This document shows, one piece after another, positions 1-7,606 of a stretch of 64,000 nt of DNA. The position numbers and the translations under genes were made by a program. Where the stretch lies: positions 10,044,001 to 10,108,000 of the forward strand of contig OZ020484.1 of NCBI GenBank assembly GCA_963971405.1, written 5' to 3'. This DNA is from Psococerastis gibbosa (Eukaryota; Arthropoda; Insecta; Psocodea; Psocidae). Position 1 is the first letter of the stretch. Every line of letters begins with the position of its first letter. A model generated the notes under the pieces. It made no database searches. It saw nothing but the letters and a program-made list of their open reading frames with translations, and had not been told where the DNA came from.

Positions 1-245
1 CTCTACTGTTATTTTCTTGCATTATTAACCCTTTTATGTATGGTAAGCTATGATGGTTTCAATAAAGTTTGTTCGTATTCCTGGAACTCAACTACCCTTG
101 TATAATAATAATTTATAATATTTAATATAAATATTTATTTTAATTTAATTTAAATATTTATAATAATTTGTAATATAGGTAGCAACAATATCGTCTCCTG
201 AGTGCAGACACATGAAATCTAAGGGGTGTTTGCGGCAAACAGTTT
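1..245. repeat. Flanking direct repeat F, copy 1
   Basis: This AT-rich stretch matches 19078-19322 in the same orientation with one difference noticed (G versus C near 204). It starts at the window edge, so it may be longer. It ends abruptly at 245/246, where Polinton protease sequence begins. It supplies the last codons of the chimeric protease on the minus strand. The two copies bracket all Polinton-derived sequence in the window. That could reflect a segmental duplication, a rearrangement around the insertion, or an assembly artefact. Confidence 0.9.
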
Positions 246-744
246 TGAACTTGTGTGCTGTTCGAAGTCGGTACAGCCTACAATAGTATCCCTCTTTCGC
301 TTTATTACATTTTCGAACAAACAATTTACATACAAGTGCATCATTCTGCAAGGTATTAGTTGTAAACATTTTTAAAAAAGTGGAAAACGGTTTACCCTCG
401 GTTAATACTATACATAAGACACAACAATAATGACCACATACATCTGTAAGGGGACTTTGTAGAGGTTGTCGGTTCCATTTCCACTTACCCAAACTGTAAC
501 GATTCAAATACTTTTTAAAGGCAACAAACTTTGGTTGGCGACCATAGCTATCGAAATAATAACTTGTAGTTACGTTTGAAAAATAAAAAGCAATCCAATG
601 CGAGCCCGGTTTCTCCGATCTATCCAAATTAACAACTAAAAAACATGGGAATCGCGTCAGTTTAGGTAAATTATTGCGGGGATAGCAACCGTGATAAAAT
701 GGTTTATAACGTGAGAGGCAACCTTCAATCTCACGTGTATTCAT
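145..744 (-). pseudogene. Adenain-type cysteine protease, partial copy with foreign C-terminus
   Basis: The 199-residue ORF repeats the intact copy at 7094-7606 residue for residue up to about residue 164. It then loses one codon and runs into repeat F, giving about 35 unrelated residues. The expected adenain-fold catalytic residues are visible: His in GSHWIAFYF, Asp in YFDSYG, Gln in LQSPLTDV and Cys in CGHYCC. In adenovirus-like systems this enzyme matures capsid precursors. Its start overlaps the end of the capsid ORF by 4 nt, as in the other copy. The tail is of junction origin, so I call it a rearranged duplicate of uncertain function. Confidence 0.8.
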
Positions 745-2349
745 TTCAGCATAGTTACATGCCCTACACGATCCAGCTCAATTGTCGAGTCATACGCCGC
801 GTACACAACACAACTGATGCTTTTTTGTAAGGCATTGGCAAAGCGTAGTTCTAGCGATAAAGTACCCTCCCGAGCAAAGGAGCCATGTGCTTCAGTCGCA
901 CTACCATCTGGAGTCAAGTCGAAACAAACAAACGTGTAACCACGTTGGTATAGATCGGGGGTTACAATGTTTGATATGGTACCATGCTTAATGTGGGTGT
1001 CCGTAAAGAGTGATTGGTACATACGGGCAAAACGACCTTCGGTCCAATCCGGTGTATAAGGAATATTGGGAATTAGTGTTCCGTCGAGCCGTAACGCTAG
1101 ATAATTAACGTTAAAATGCTGAAACCAAAGCGGATTAGTGGTTTTAGTCCCACTGTATGCCTCATTATCGATAAAGCCGATTACGAGATGCTTTGGCACG
1201 TCCCCAGACGTTAAATTGTCAATACTGAGACTTGTCTCGTTCGAGGGAATAGTATGTGTTCTCAAGTCTACGCGTGTAATGGGATATTTTATATTATGTC
1301 CGGCTGCGAGCGTTGCGGCGTGGCTTGTTAAAACAGAAGGTGAGGGGGTGACTTGCTTAATGTGTAATTCAGCATGAGTGATTTCAAATTTCATTTTCGA
1401 ATCAGGGTCGGAAGACATTAGGGTGAAATCGTTTCGAGCCCGTGTTAATCGAACTGTTAGTTCTGTCCCATATGCGAGCAAAAGGGGTACATTAAATATG
1501 TCTGCATGTAAACGCCCCATTAATTGAACCTTTTTCTCCAACGCCTTTGCACGGGTAGTGAAGCCTGTATTATCAGTACCAGTGCCACCGGCACCTTTAT
1601 CCAAATAAAAGAGGGATGTAGTCAGATGGGTGGCGACAGCGTCTGTACCATAATTAAGTAGTGATTCCAGATAACAGCGATAGGGATAATTGGAGCCATT
1701 GTAAGTGATGGTTGTCCCGTTTAATTGAATGTCAATTTGGGAGAACAGGGATTGAAGTAAGTAATTGACGGAGCCGACGCGTTCCGTCAATGATGTTGCA
1801 CCACTACCAGTTGAAGACTTTTGCCCCACGAGTTGAACCTCGAGTAAAAGATAGACGCTACTCAAGTCACGATAGTGTTCCGACGAGCTGGGAATAAAAA
1901 ATTCCAATTCATTATTGCTTACGGGTACGCGACTCTTGAAAACACCAAGGGAAGATCCAGTGAGAGCTGTTTGAATGGGGCGCTCTGCAAACAGATCCAA
2001 TTCACTCTTGAGGCACATGGAAGCCATAACGTCCGTACTCGTCAACAGCTAAACAGAAACTAAAAAACGCGTTTAAAATGTAACACAATTAATGTGGGCT
2101 TATCGCTTACTCTAAAATTAATATAATCCCCATCATCATCACGAAGTTCAATATTAATTGTATCAAAACTTGTGCTGGTCAGTTTATGGTAGTACACAGG
2201 GCTAAATTCCAAATGCCCGCCTTTTCGATCTATTTCTAAAATGCGAATTGTTTTGGCAGAAACATCGCCTGACAGCGTAGAATTAATAACATCTACATAT
2301 ACGTGCGCTAAAATTTTATCTTTACGATGGATGGACAATTTGTAAAAAT
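247..2349. repeat. Duplicated protease-capsid-penton block, copy 1
   Basis: Bases 247-2349 correspond to 7106-9211 at a constant offset of 6862, apart from a 3-base gap close to the left end. The 434-residue capsid ORF is identical in both copies. At the left the block abuts repeat F. At the right the match stops at 2349/9211 inside the penton-like gene. Such identity over 2.1 kb means very recent duplication, gene conversion or an assembly duplication. Confidence 0.93.
741..2045 (-). CDS. Major capsid protein, Polinton/adintovirus type (copy 1)
   Basis: The 434-residue protein is identical to the copy at 7603-8907. It resembles the invertebrate protein group often annotated as F54H12.2-like, which I recognise as the hexon-type, double-jelly-roll major capsid protein of Maverick/Polinton elements. 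The N-terminal part has the typical LDLF segment followed by the FIPSSSEHYRDLSSVYLLLEV region. The ORF is full length and uninterrupted. It ends over the protease start with a 4-nt overlap. Only a truncated penton gene lies upstream, so it is part of a partial element copy. Confidence 0.85.
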   Translation of the reverse strand: MTSTDVMASMCLKSELDLFAERPIQTALTGSSLGVFKSRVPVSNNELEFFIPSSSEHYRDLSSVYLLLEVQLVGQKSSTGSGATSLTERVGSVNYLLQSLFSQIDIQLNGTTITYNGSNYPYRCYLESLLNYGTDAVATHLTTSLFYLDKGAGGTGTDNTGFTTRAKALEKKVQLMGRLHADIFNVPLLLAYGTELTVRLTRARNDFTLMSSDPDSKMKFEITHAELHIKQVTPSPSVLTSHAATLAAGHNIKYPITRVDLRTHTIPSNETSLSIDNLTSGDVPKHLVIGFIDNEAYSGTKTTNPLWFQHFNVNYLALRLDGTLIPNIPYTPDWTEGRFARMYQSLFTDTHIKHGTISNIVTPDLYQRGYTFVCFDLTPDGSATEAHGSFAREGTLSLELRFANALQKSISCVVYAAYDSTIELDRVGHVTMLK

Positions 2350-2473
2350 GTAACGATGTCAGCAAAACCTGTGGCATGTGTATTTTTAAACAAAATACGT
2401 CTTTCCGTCTGCGTAATGTTTCATCATATATGGACACAATTATCAACAGCTTATATTTAAGATTGAGACGCAA
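2060..2473 (-). pseudogene. Truncated penton-like minor capsid gene
   Basis: The C-terminal 96 or so residues are the same as in the 292-residue protein at 8922-9800. Upstream of base 2349 the sequence changes to an unrelated stretch that supplies a chance N-terminus of about 42 residues. The original first two-thirds are absent. The breakpoint marks the right edge of the duplicated 2.1-kb block. Confidence 0.85.
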
Positions 2474-2734
2474 CAGCTACAGGAGTATTCTTTCTGGATT
2501 AAAATTTCCATAAATTTCATTTATTACCCAAATCTTTTCAAGCCTGCTAACTACTGTAGTCTTAGTTTTCCACAATTCCATTATACTATATTTAGATAAA
2601 AACGACCTTACCTTGATGGTAAAACTTACCTTGAGACGTGCAGGAACACAGACAAATAACCTTAAAATCCCCCCCCCCCCTACACTTGTCTTATATACAT
2701 TTCTGCATAGGCGTTGCCCCCCCAAATTTAGTAC
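2350..2734. other. Unassigned sequence right of the duplicated block
   Basis: This stretch lies between the broken penton gene and the plus-strand core promoter. It has C-rich runs near 2670 and 2718. The only long minus-strand ORF (2477-2767) has no recognisable family and runs back through the promoter. I see no supported gene. Confidence 0.5.
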
Positions 2735-2772
2735 TATATAAGCTCCCGTTTTGCCTTCCTCCAGCATCAGTC
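2735..2772 (+). promoter_or_regulatory. Arthropod-type core promoter (TATA plus TCAGT initiator)
   Basis: TATATAAG lies at 2735-2742. The arthropod initiator TCAGT lies at 2767-2771, with its A at 2769, 34 bases from the first T of the TATA box, which is the normal spacing. The first ATG downstream is at 2773, so the predicted leader is only four bases. It faces opposite to the other genes of the element and would drive the two-exon mini-gene that follows. Confidence 0.6.
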
Positions 2773-3407
2773 ATGTCAGACACACCCCTTCCTTACCCGA
2801 TCCATGTGCAGTCGGTGGATACTGCCCCCCCTCTCCAAATTCCTTTTTGGGGGTTGGACGTCGGCGTGTATCACATATTAAATATGTAAGCACTTTATTT
2901 TCACTAGCCCTTTTGCGTAATGCCTCTCGAAAACAACTTGGACTTATCTCTTAGGCACTCGCTGCATACTTTTTCGTTCCCCCTCATTAACCCCATATTA
3001 CCTTGTAGTTTTTACAATGGCTTTGAACACCTTTTTTATTTACGGAGACCTTTTTTAATGCCGGTGGATTTATGTTATTGCACTTATCTTTTAAACGTTG
3101 CTGTTCTGTCACTCGCTGCATACGGTTTCGTTCCCCCCCTCATTTTATTCATATTACCTTGTATTTTTTTTTTTTTTCCAATGGCTATGCATGCCTTTTT
3201 TATTTACGGAACCCTCCTTTTGTGTGACTTGGTATACATGTTTCTTATTCCTTTTTCAGCTCTATACATCGCACGATTATGAGGGTGATCCTTATCTACC
3301 GAGGGGAAGTGGCCTACGTCACCATACCGGAACTAAATGACAACCGCACCATGCTGACGCAGGTTCAGGCCTCTCAGGACACCCTCGTCGACCGCATTTT
3401 TTTTTAA
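2773..3407 (+). CDS. Predicted two-exon small protein of unknown function
   Basis: Exon 1 is 2773-2885, with a GTAAG donor at 2886. Exon 2 is 3260-3407, after a pyrimidine-rich TTTTTCAG acceptor. The splice joins in phase (two bases plus one) and gives about 86 residues ending in TAA at 3405-3407. The second exon also has its own ATG at 3279 (42 residues). I recognise no family. Support comes from the promoter, consensus splice sites and phase agreement. It lies on the strand opposite to the capsid genes, between the broken penton gene and a terminal repeat, so it could be an early or regulatory gene of the element. That role is a guess. Confidence 0.45.
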
Positions 3408-3865
3408 TATTTCCATGCACGTACTCGAACCGTACAACGGACTCTTTTACTTATCATACAATACTCTTTGACTTTTTATTTTATTCTTTTTTCTTTTTTT
3501 TTTTATTCTTGTGCTATTTACTGAACAACGTACTTACCGCATTACTGACATTCTTGTATATTAACTTTAAAATATAAATGTATTGAATTGTATTGTTTTT
3601 TACTTCGATCTTCCCTCCTACCTTTATACTCTACAATTCTTAAATATAGTACCTACCTTGGGTGTCTGATTCAAGAAACAAGTCATGTGGTGAGTCACTC
3701 TCGCTCTTACGTCAGACAGGTCAAGTACCGTCCGCCCGCTAACTACCGCTCATATTGTCTCCTAATATATATTGTACGTTCAATACTTGGTTATAACGTC
3801 ATACTTCACTTTTCCGCATACCTGTTCATGCTTAATTTTTTATGAACCGTTTTAACTTTAAAGGC
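3408..3865. other. AT-rich non-coding stretch before the terminal repeat
   Basis: It holds T-rich runs (for example 3478-3505) and no ORF that I can support. It may be the 3' untranslated region of the mini-gene followed by subterminal element sequence. Confidence 0.4.
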
Positions 3866-4106
3866 CACAAATTGATACAGATATTCCTAGTGCCTTTCGG
3901 CGATTGTAGAGACATCTTGCGGATTTTTTCACAACTTCGATCACGGTCAAAAATTGATACAGATATTCCTAGTGCCTTTTGGCGATTGTAGAGACATCTT
4001 GCGGATTTTTTCACAACTTCACTCAAGGTCAAATATTGATACCAATATTCCTAGTGCCTTTTCAGAGGTCAAAAATTGATACAGATATTCCTATTAATAA
4101 ACTACT
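3866..4106 (-). repeat. Polinton terminal repeat, left arm of the head-to-head pair
   Basis: This is the inverted counterpart of 4116-4480. It ends with ACTACT at 4101-4106, so read from that end it starts AGTAGT, in keeping with the AG...CT ends of Polintons. Inside are units of about 80 bp that repeat the motifs GATACAGATATTCCTAGTGCC and TGTAGAGACATCTTGCGG (shifted copies around 3870, 3953 and 4034). Confidence 0.75.
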
Positions 4107-4115
4107 GGTAATGGT
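4107..4115. other. Nine-base spacer between two terminal repeats
   Basis: GGTAATGGT separates the two inverted arms. It is the centre of a near-palindrome covering about 3866-4480. It may be what remains of host target sequence between two adjacent insertions, or a fused-end junction. Confidence 0.6.
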
Positions 4116-4480
4116 AGTAGTTTATTAATAGGAATATCTGTATCAATTTTTGACCTTTGACCCCTGAAAAGGCACTAGGAATATTGGTATCAATATTTGA
4201 CCTTGAGTGAAGTTGTGAAAAAATCCGCAAGATGTCTCTACAATCGCCAAAAGGCACTAGGAATATCTGTATCAATTTTTGACCGTGATCGAAGTTGTGA
4301 AAAAATCCGCAAGATGTCTCTACAATCGCCGAAAGGCACTAGGAATATCTGTATCAATTTTTGACCGTGATCGAAGTTGTGAAAAAAGCCGCTGGATGTC
4401 TCTACAATCGCCAAAAGGCACTAGGAATATCTGTATCATTTTGTGACCGTGAACGAAGTTGGGCGTTGGGCTTTAGAGTT
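4116..4480 (+). repeat. Polinton terminal repeat, right arm
   Basis: It begins AGTAGTTTATTAATAGG and contains three or four tandem units of about 82 bp (starting near 4197, 4279 and 4361), each with TGAAGTTGTGAAAAAA-like sequence, ATGTCTCTACAATCGCC and AGGCACTAGGAATATCTG. This is the terminus on the accessory-gene side of the long element. I could not find the matching terminus on the polB side before repeat F at 19078. Confidence 0.75.
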
Positions 4481-4702
4481 AAAACGGTCTATGTGATGAC
4501 ATCACTATAGAACCTTGAATCACGAGCCTCAGAGACGTCACACAGTAAGACCTTGAAACTTGTTAGAGCCTAAGCTGAGTCACGCTATTGAATAGGTTGT
4601 GTTGCTACCTTTACTAAAATAATAGTAACTAGTTATAAAGAGGATTAAGAGAAAAGGCAATGAATAAAATTAAAATTACATATATTGATACAAAAAAATT
4701 AT
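4481..4702. other. Subterminal non-coding sequence
   Basis: AT-rich sequence between the terminal repeat and the stop of the HTH gene. No ORF is supported. It probably serves as the 3' untranslated region of the minus-strand accessory genes. Confidence 0.4.
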
Positions 4703-5122
4703 TTACAAAGCAAGTCGTTTTCTAGCCTGAGGGATGCGTGATGTTTTGGGTGTGTCAGCAGCAGTACTCAGTGGATATTGGCTGTTGGGAAGTTCATCAT
4801 CAACGGGTAGTGGCGGTGGTGAATCGGGTATGGTGTCTGGCTCCACCTTGGTAAGTTTGACAGCAGGAGCGGCATTTTCTTTACCGCTGTCATCCGTGCA
4901 CTCGCGTTTCTTCGACTTCAGTGTATCACCAGTTTCTTCAAAAGACGTGACCCATTGATGGATCATGCGGGAAGTTGGCAGTACTTTTGTATTGAAAAGA
5001 TTTTGATAGCAAGCACGTACATGTTGAATGGAGCGTGTCTCGTAATAGGTGCGCACGCAAAAGGCCCGTTGGGGAGCACTGAATTCGTCCATGGTTGAGA
5101 CAAGACTGAAGCGGCTGTGCAA
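4703..5122 (-). CDS. DUF4817-like helix-turn-helix protein
   Basis: This 139-residue protein begins (from about residue 11) with a module seen in many insect transposon-derived proteins and in DUF4817. It shows the QRAFCVRTYYETRS helix, a second helix around RACYQNLF, and PTSRMIHQWVTSFEETG. That module is a DNA-binding helix-turn-helix. The C-terminal half is Pro/Ser/Lys-rich and low in structure, with a basic end (ARKRLAL). The second Met (residue 11) is the better start, since homologues begin there. It is the gene closest to the terminal repeat, 3 nt after its upstream neighbour, so terminus binding or transcription control is plausible but unproven. Confidence 0.65.
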   Translation of the reverse strand: MHSRFSLVSTMDEFSAPQRAFCVRTYYETRSIQHVRACYQNLFNTKVLPTSRMIHQWVTSFEETGDTLKSKKRECTDDSGKENAAPAVKLTKVEPDTIPDSPPPLPVDDELPNSQYPLSTAADTPKTSRIPQARKRLAL

Positions 5123-5125
5123 TGG

Positions 5126-5452
5126 TTACTGGTATTTATTGCGTAGCTCAGCTTGGCAGTGTCTACAATTTATACGGAGAGGGCGTGGAGCATCCGGTAC
5201 ATCTCTATCCTCACTGGAATCATACCATGGGTGTTCAAAGCATGTGACATAATTGCGTAGCTGTTTTTGTCGGTCAGTGGTAAAGCTTAGGAAAACACTG
5301 TCGATGCGGGAACGTGCTGCCTGTTCCAAAAACCACACGGGAAGCACATTAAGAGAGGCGATATCCATAGATTCGAGACACTTGTTTTTCATGTAGAACA
5401 TTTTGATAGCGTTCAACACTTTGGTTGCTTCGACACCCGCACTAGAAGACAT
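5126..5452 (-). CDS. Unrecognised 108-residue accessory protein
   Basis: It is open over its whole length and lies between two other accessory ORFs with gaps of only 2-3 nt. The start is rich in Ser, Ala and Val, the middle is helical and charged, and the C-terminus has a CRHCQ pair of cysteines that could bind metal together with His and Cys residues nearby. I do not recognise a family. Tight packing and strand sharing support a real gene. Confidence 0.5.
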   Translation of the reverse strand: MSSSAGVEATKVLNAIKMFYMKNKCLESMDIASLNVLPVWFLEQAARSRIDSVFLSFTTDRQKQLRNYVTCFEHPWYDSSEDRDVPDAPRPLRINCRHCQAELRNKYQ

Positions 5453-5454
5453 GG

Positions 5455-6187
5455 TTACAACGACTGAGCGATACCGACGACGGGTTCCTTTTCTCCCACA
5501 ATCACCTCACACCAGAATTGTAGGTAGTCAGTAGGCGGTTGTATGCGGAGAGTTTTTAGCCGGTCCAGACAATTGGTATATTGGTAAAGATATTCCCTCG
5601 TGCTGAATGGTAAAAACTGAGTATTGTCACCCAAAACAGTTACAGTAGATAATGGACATTCCTTTTTGAGAAAAGCAATGCGGTTGCGTTCAAAAATTAT
5701 AAACTCATTTAGCCAGGTAGCATTAGACAGACAATTGCGAAACGCGCATTCCTTATCCAATTTATTAAAATGAAATACACAGCTTAATACGGGTTTGAAG
5801 TGCTTAATACAGTGAAAAATATTTAAATCTATAACAGTTAAATGCGACAACCTTTGTTTTAAAAATTTACATTTCTCGTCCCCTTTTACAAAAACATGAA
5901 GCATCCATAGTAATTTCTCGTAAAATCGTGTCGAGATAATCATAGCAAATATCTCCATATTCTAATGGAATCCCATGATAATTCCTCTCGAGATAGGTAT
6001 TGCTACGACCAGAAACATAATCATCAGTAAAATTTTTCGGTTTAGCAAAAAACCAATTTTGACAAGAGTTAAGTCTGAATACAGATAATTCTTTCACTAT
6101 ATATGTAGTCTGCTTATCCAACACTGAGAGAAAGTCAATCACGCACACGTTATAGGGCAATTTTGAAGCCATGATGTTCGAGTTCAT
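5455..6187 (-). pseudogene. KGxEK-family accessory protein, split by a frameshift
   Basis: Two overlapping ORFs (6187 or 6172 down to 5867, and 5958 down to 5455) together match a widespread arthropod and cnidarian protein group. Its features here are an IDF strand followed by IVKELSVFR, a YLERNYHGIPLEYGD segment, then VFVKGDEKCKFL and a C-terminal Cys/His part with ECAFRNCLSN. The first half lies in one frame and the KGDEK part in the frame one base over, changing near 5900. The acidic and KG motifs suggest an RNase H-like fold, which I infer and cannot test here. One indel explains the break, so this copy is probably inactive. Confidence 0.55.
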
Positions 6188-6725
6188 AGTACAGCCTGTA
6201 TGCCAAATATTTTGGTAGAACGTCGCTATTAGATGTGGCGTACGAATCGGCTGCAGAGAGACCCTCGTCAACCAGTAGCTTTATATATTGCAGGTAGACG
6301 GTGCTATTAGTATGATATGTATTTACCGTAAAGTCTAATGCAGATGTAATAGCGTCCAGCGTTAACCACTCTTCTTTTGAAAATGTTATAGTTGTCTTAC
6401 TCAACTTTTCACGCAAAACAACTTTATCGTTTGCACAACTAATGGATAATTGTTCAATAACGTTAAGGGTGGATTTACCGTTATTGCGAAGCACTTCGGA
6501 AATACTTGGGAGGTGAATACGGAGACTATTATATTCAGCAAAGTCTTTTAAAGTAATAACAGAACTATTAGAAAACATGCGGATTACCAAAGTAAAGTAA
6601 TTGAATTGCACATTATACACAAACGCGACACGTACCGACTTTGAACAGCGAGTATTAAGGAAATAGGTAACTTCAAGCAAACCACTCGAGTAAATAGGTT
6701 GTTGACTGTCGTTTGACGCGCACAT
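6150..6725 (-). CDS. Unrecognised 191-residue accessory protein
   Basis: A single open frame, overlapping the start of the KGxEK gene by about 38 nt. The sequence is a plausible globular alpha/beta protein with no clear membrane segment. Aromatic residues are frequent in the first third, and the C-terminal part is helical. No family recognised. Same-strand packing between accessory genes is the main support. The start at 6725 is preceded by the non-coding repeats at 6829-7105, so this may be the first gene of the accessory cluster. Confidence 0.5.
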   Translation of the reverse strand: MCASNDSQQPIYSSGLLEVTYFLNTRCSKSVRVAFVYNVQFNYFTLVIRMFSNSSVITLKDFAEYNSLRIHLPSISEVLRNNGKSTLNVIEQLSISCANDKVVLREKLSKTTITFSKEEWLTLDAITSALDFTVNTYHTNSTVYLQYIKLLVDEGLSAADSYATSNSDVLPKYLAYRLYYELEHHGFKIAL

Positions 6726-7105
6726 GACTGTTAAATATGAGGTAAGAGTTGTGAAACATATACTCTATAATGTGGAGTAGAGGGGGGAAACCCACCAATG
6801 AGAAACGACATTTGTTAGTGGTGGGGAGGCATCGGGTTCAAAGACTTTAGTTGCGCAGGTGGCGGGCGAGTCAGGTTTCGCAGTGATAAAAAACGAGAGG
6901 TCAGCACCCGACATTTGATGGAGTGGGTTTTTCCAAAGAGCGGGGTCAAAGACTTTAGTTGGGCAGGTGGCGAGTCAGGTTTTAACTTGCAGCGACGATA
7001 AAAGAAGGGGAGGTGAGTAACCGACAGTTGTTGCGCAACACGGTTGGAGGGGGTTTTCCAAAGAGCGGGGTCAAAGACATGTATTGCGCAACATTATTCA
7101 GGTTT
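6726..7105. repeat. Non-coding control-like region with tandem 120-bp repeats
   Basis: From about 6829 there are 2.3 tandem units of roughly 120 bp: 6829-6944, 6945-7068 and a partial unit from 7069. Each contains GGTCAAAGAC, a GCAGGTGG-like or TGCGCAAC segment, TCAGGTTT and TTTTCCAAAGAGCGGGG. The protease stop codon lies in the last partial unit. This is the largest non-coding gap inside the element. It separates the capsid cluster from the accessory cluster, so it is a candidate transcription terminator, promoter or origin-like region. Confidence 0.7.
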
Positions 7106-7606
7106 GAACTTGTTGTGTGCTGTTCGAAGTCGGTACAGCCTACAATAGTATCCCTCTTTCGCTTTATTACATTTTCGAACAAACAATTTACATACAAGTG
7201 CATCATTCTGCAAGGTATTAGTTGTAAACATTTTTAAAAAAGTGGAAAACGGTTTACCCTCGGTTAATACTATACATAAGACACAACAATAATGACCACA
7301 TACATCTGTAAGGGGACTTTGTAGAGGTTGTCGGTTCCATTTCCACTTACCCAAACTGTAACGATTCAAATACTTTTTAAAGGCAACAAACTTTGGTTGG
7401 CGACCATAGCTATCGAAATAATAACTTGTAGTTACGTTTGAAAAATAAAAAGCAATCCAATGCGAGCCCGGTTTCTCCGATCTATCCAAATTAACAACTA
7501 AAAAACATGGGAATCGCGTCAGTTTAGGTAAATTATTGCGGGGATAGCAACCGTGATAAAATGGTTTATAACGTGAGAGGCAACCTTCAATCTCACGTGT
7601 ATTCAT
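7094..7606 (-). CDS. Adenain-type cysteine protease (maturation protease)
   Basis: This 170-residue protein has the layout of adenovirus/Polinton proteases: catalytic His in GSHWIAFYF (about residue 49), acidic partner in YFDSYG (about 66), oxyanion Gln in LQSPLTDV (about 96) and catalytic Cys in CGHYCC (about 107). The expected job is cleavage of virion precursor proteins during assembly. Candidate cleavage motifs occur in two neighbouring small proteins. It starts 4 nt inside the end of the major capsid gene. The last residues merge into the tandem repeats, so its native C-terminus may be a little different. All catalytic positions are intact. Confidence 0.85.
   Translation of the reverse strand: MNTREIEGCLSRYKPFYHGCYPRNNLPKLTRFPCFLVVNLDRSEKPGSHWIAFYFSNVTTSYYFDSYGRQPKFVAFKKYLNRYSLGKWKWNRQPLQSPLTDVCGHYCCVLCIVLTEGKPFSTFLKMFTTNTLQNDALVCKLFVRKCNKAKEGYYCRLYRLRTAHNKFKPE

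Noticed and set aside
1138..1377. Plus-strand ORF opposite the capsid gene (also at 8000-8239)
   Set aside because: It is a shadow of the minus-strand capsid reading and has no recognisable features of its own.
2477..2767. Minus-strand 96-residue ORF
   Set aside because: It runs back across the TATA/initiator region and a poly-C tract, and resembles no family.
2920..3282. Plus-strand 120-residue hydrophobic ORF
   Set aside because: It lies in the pyrimidine-rich intron of the mini-gene; its hydrophobicity follows from T-rich composition.
3866..4480. CRISPR-like array of about 80-bp repeats
   Set aside because: The units are contiguous with no unique spacers and are mirrored around a centre, as in transposon termini; the genome is eukaryotic.
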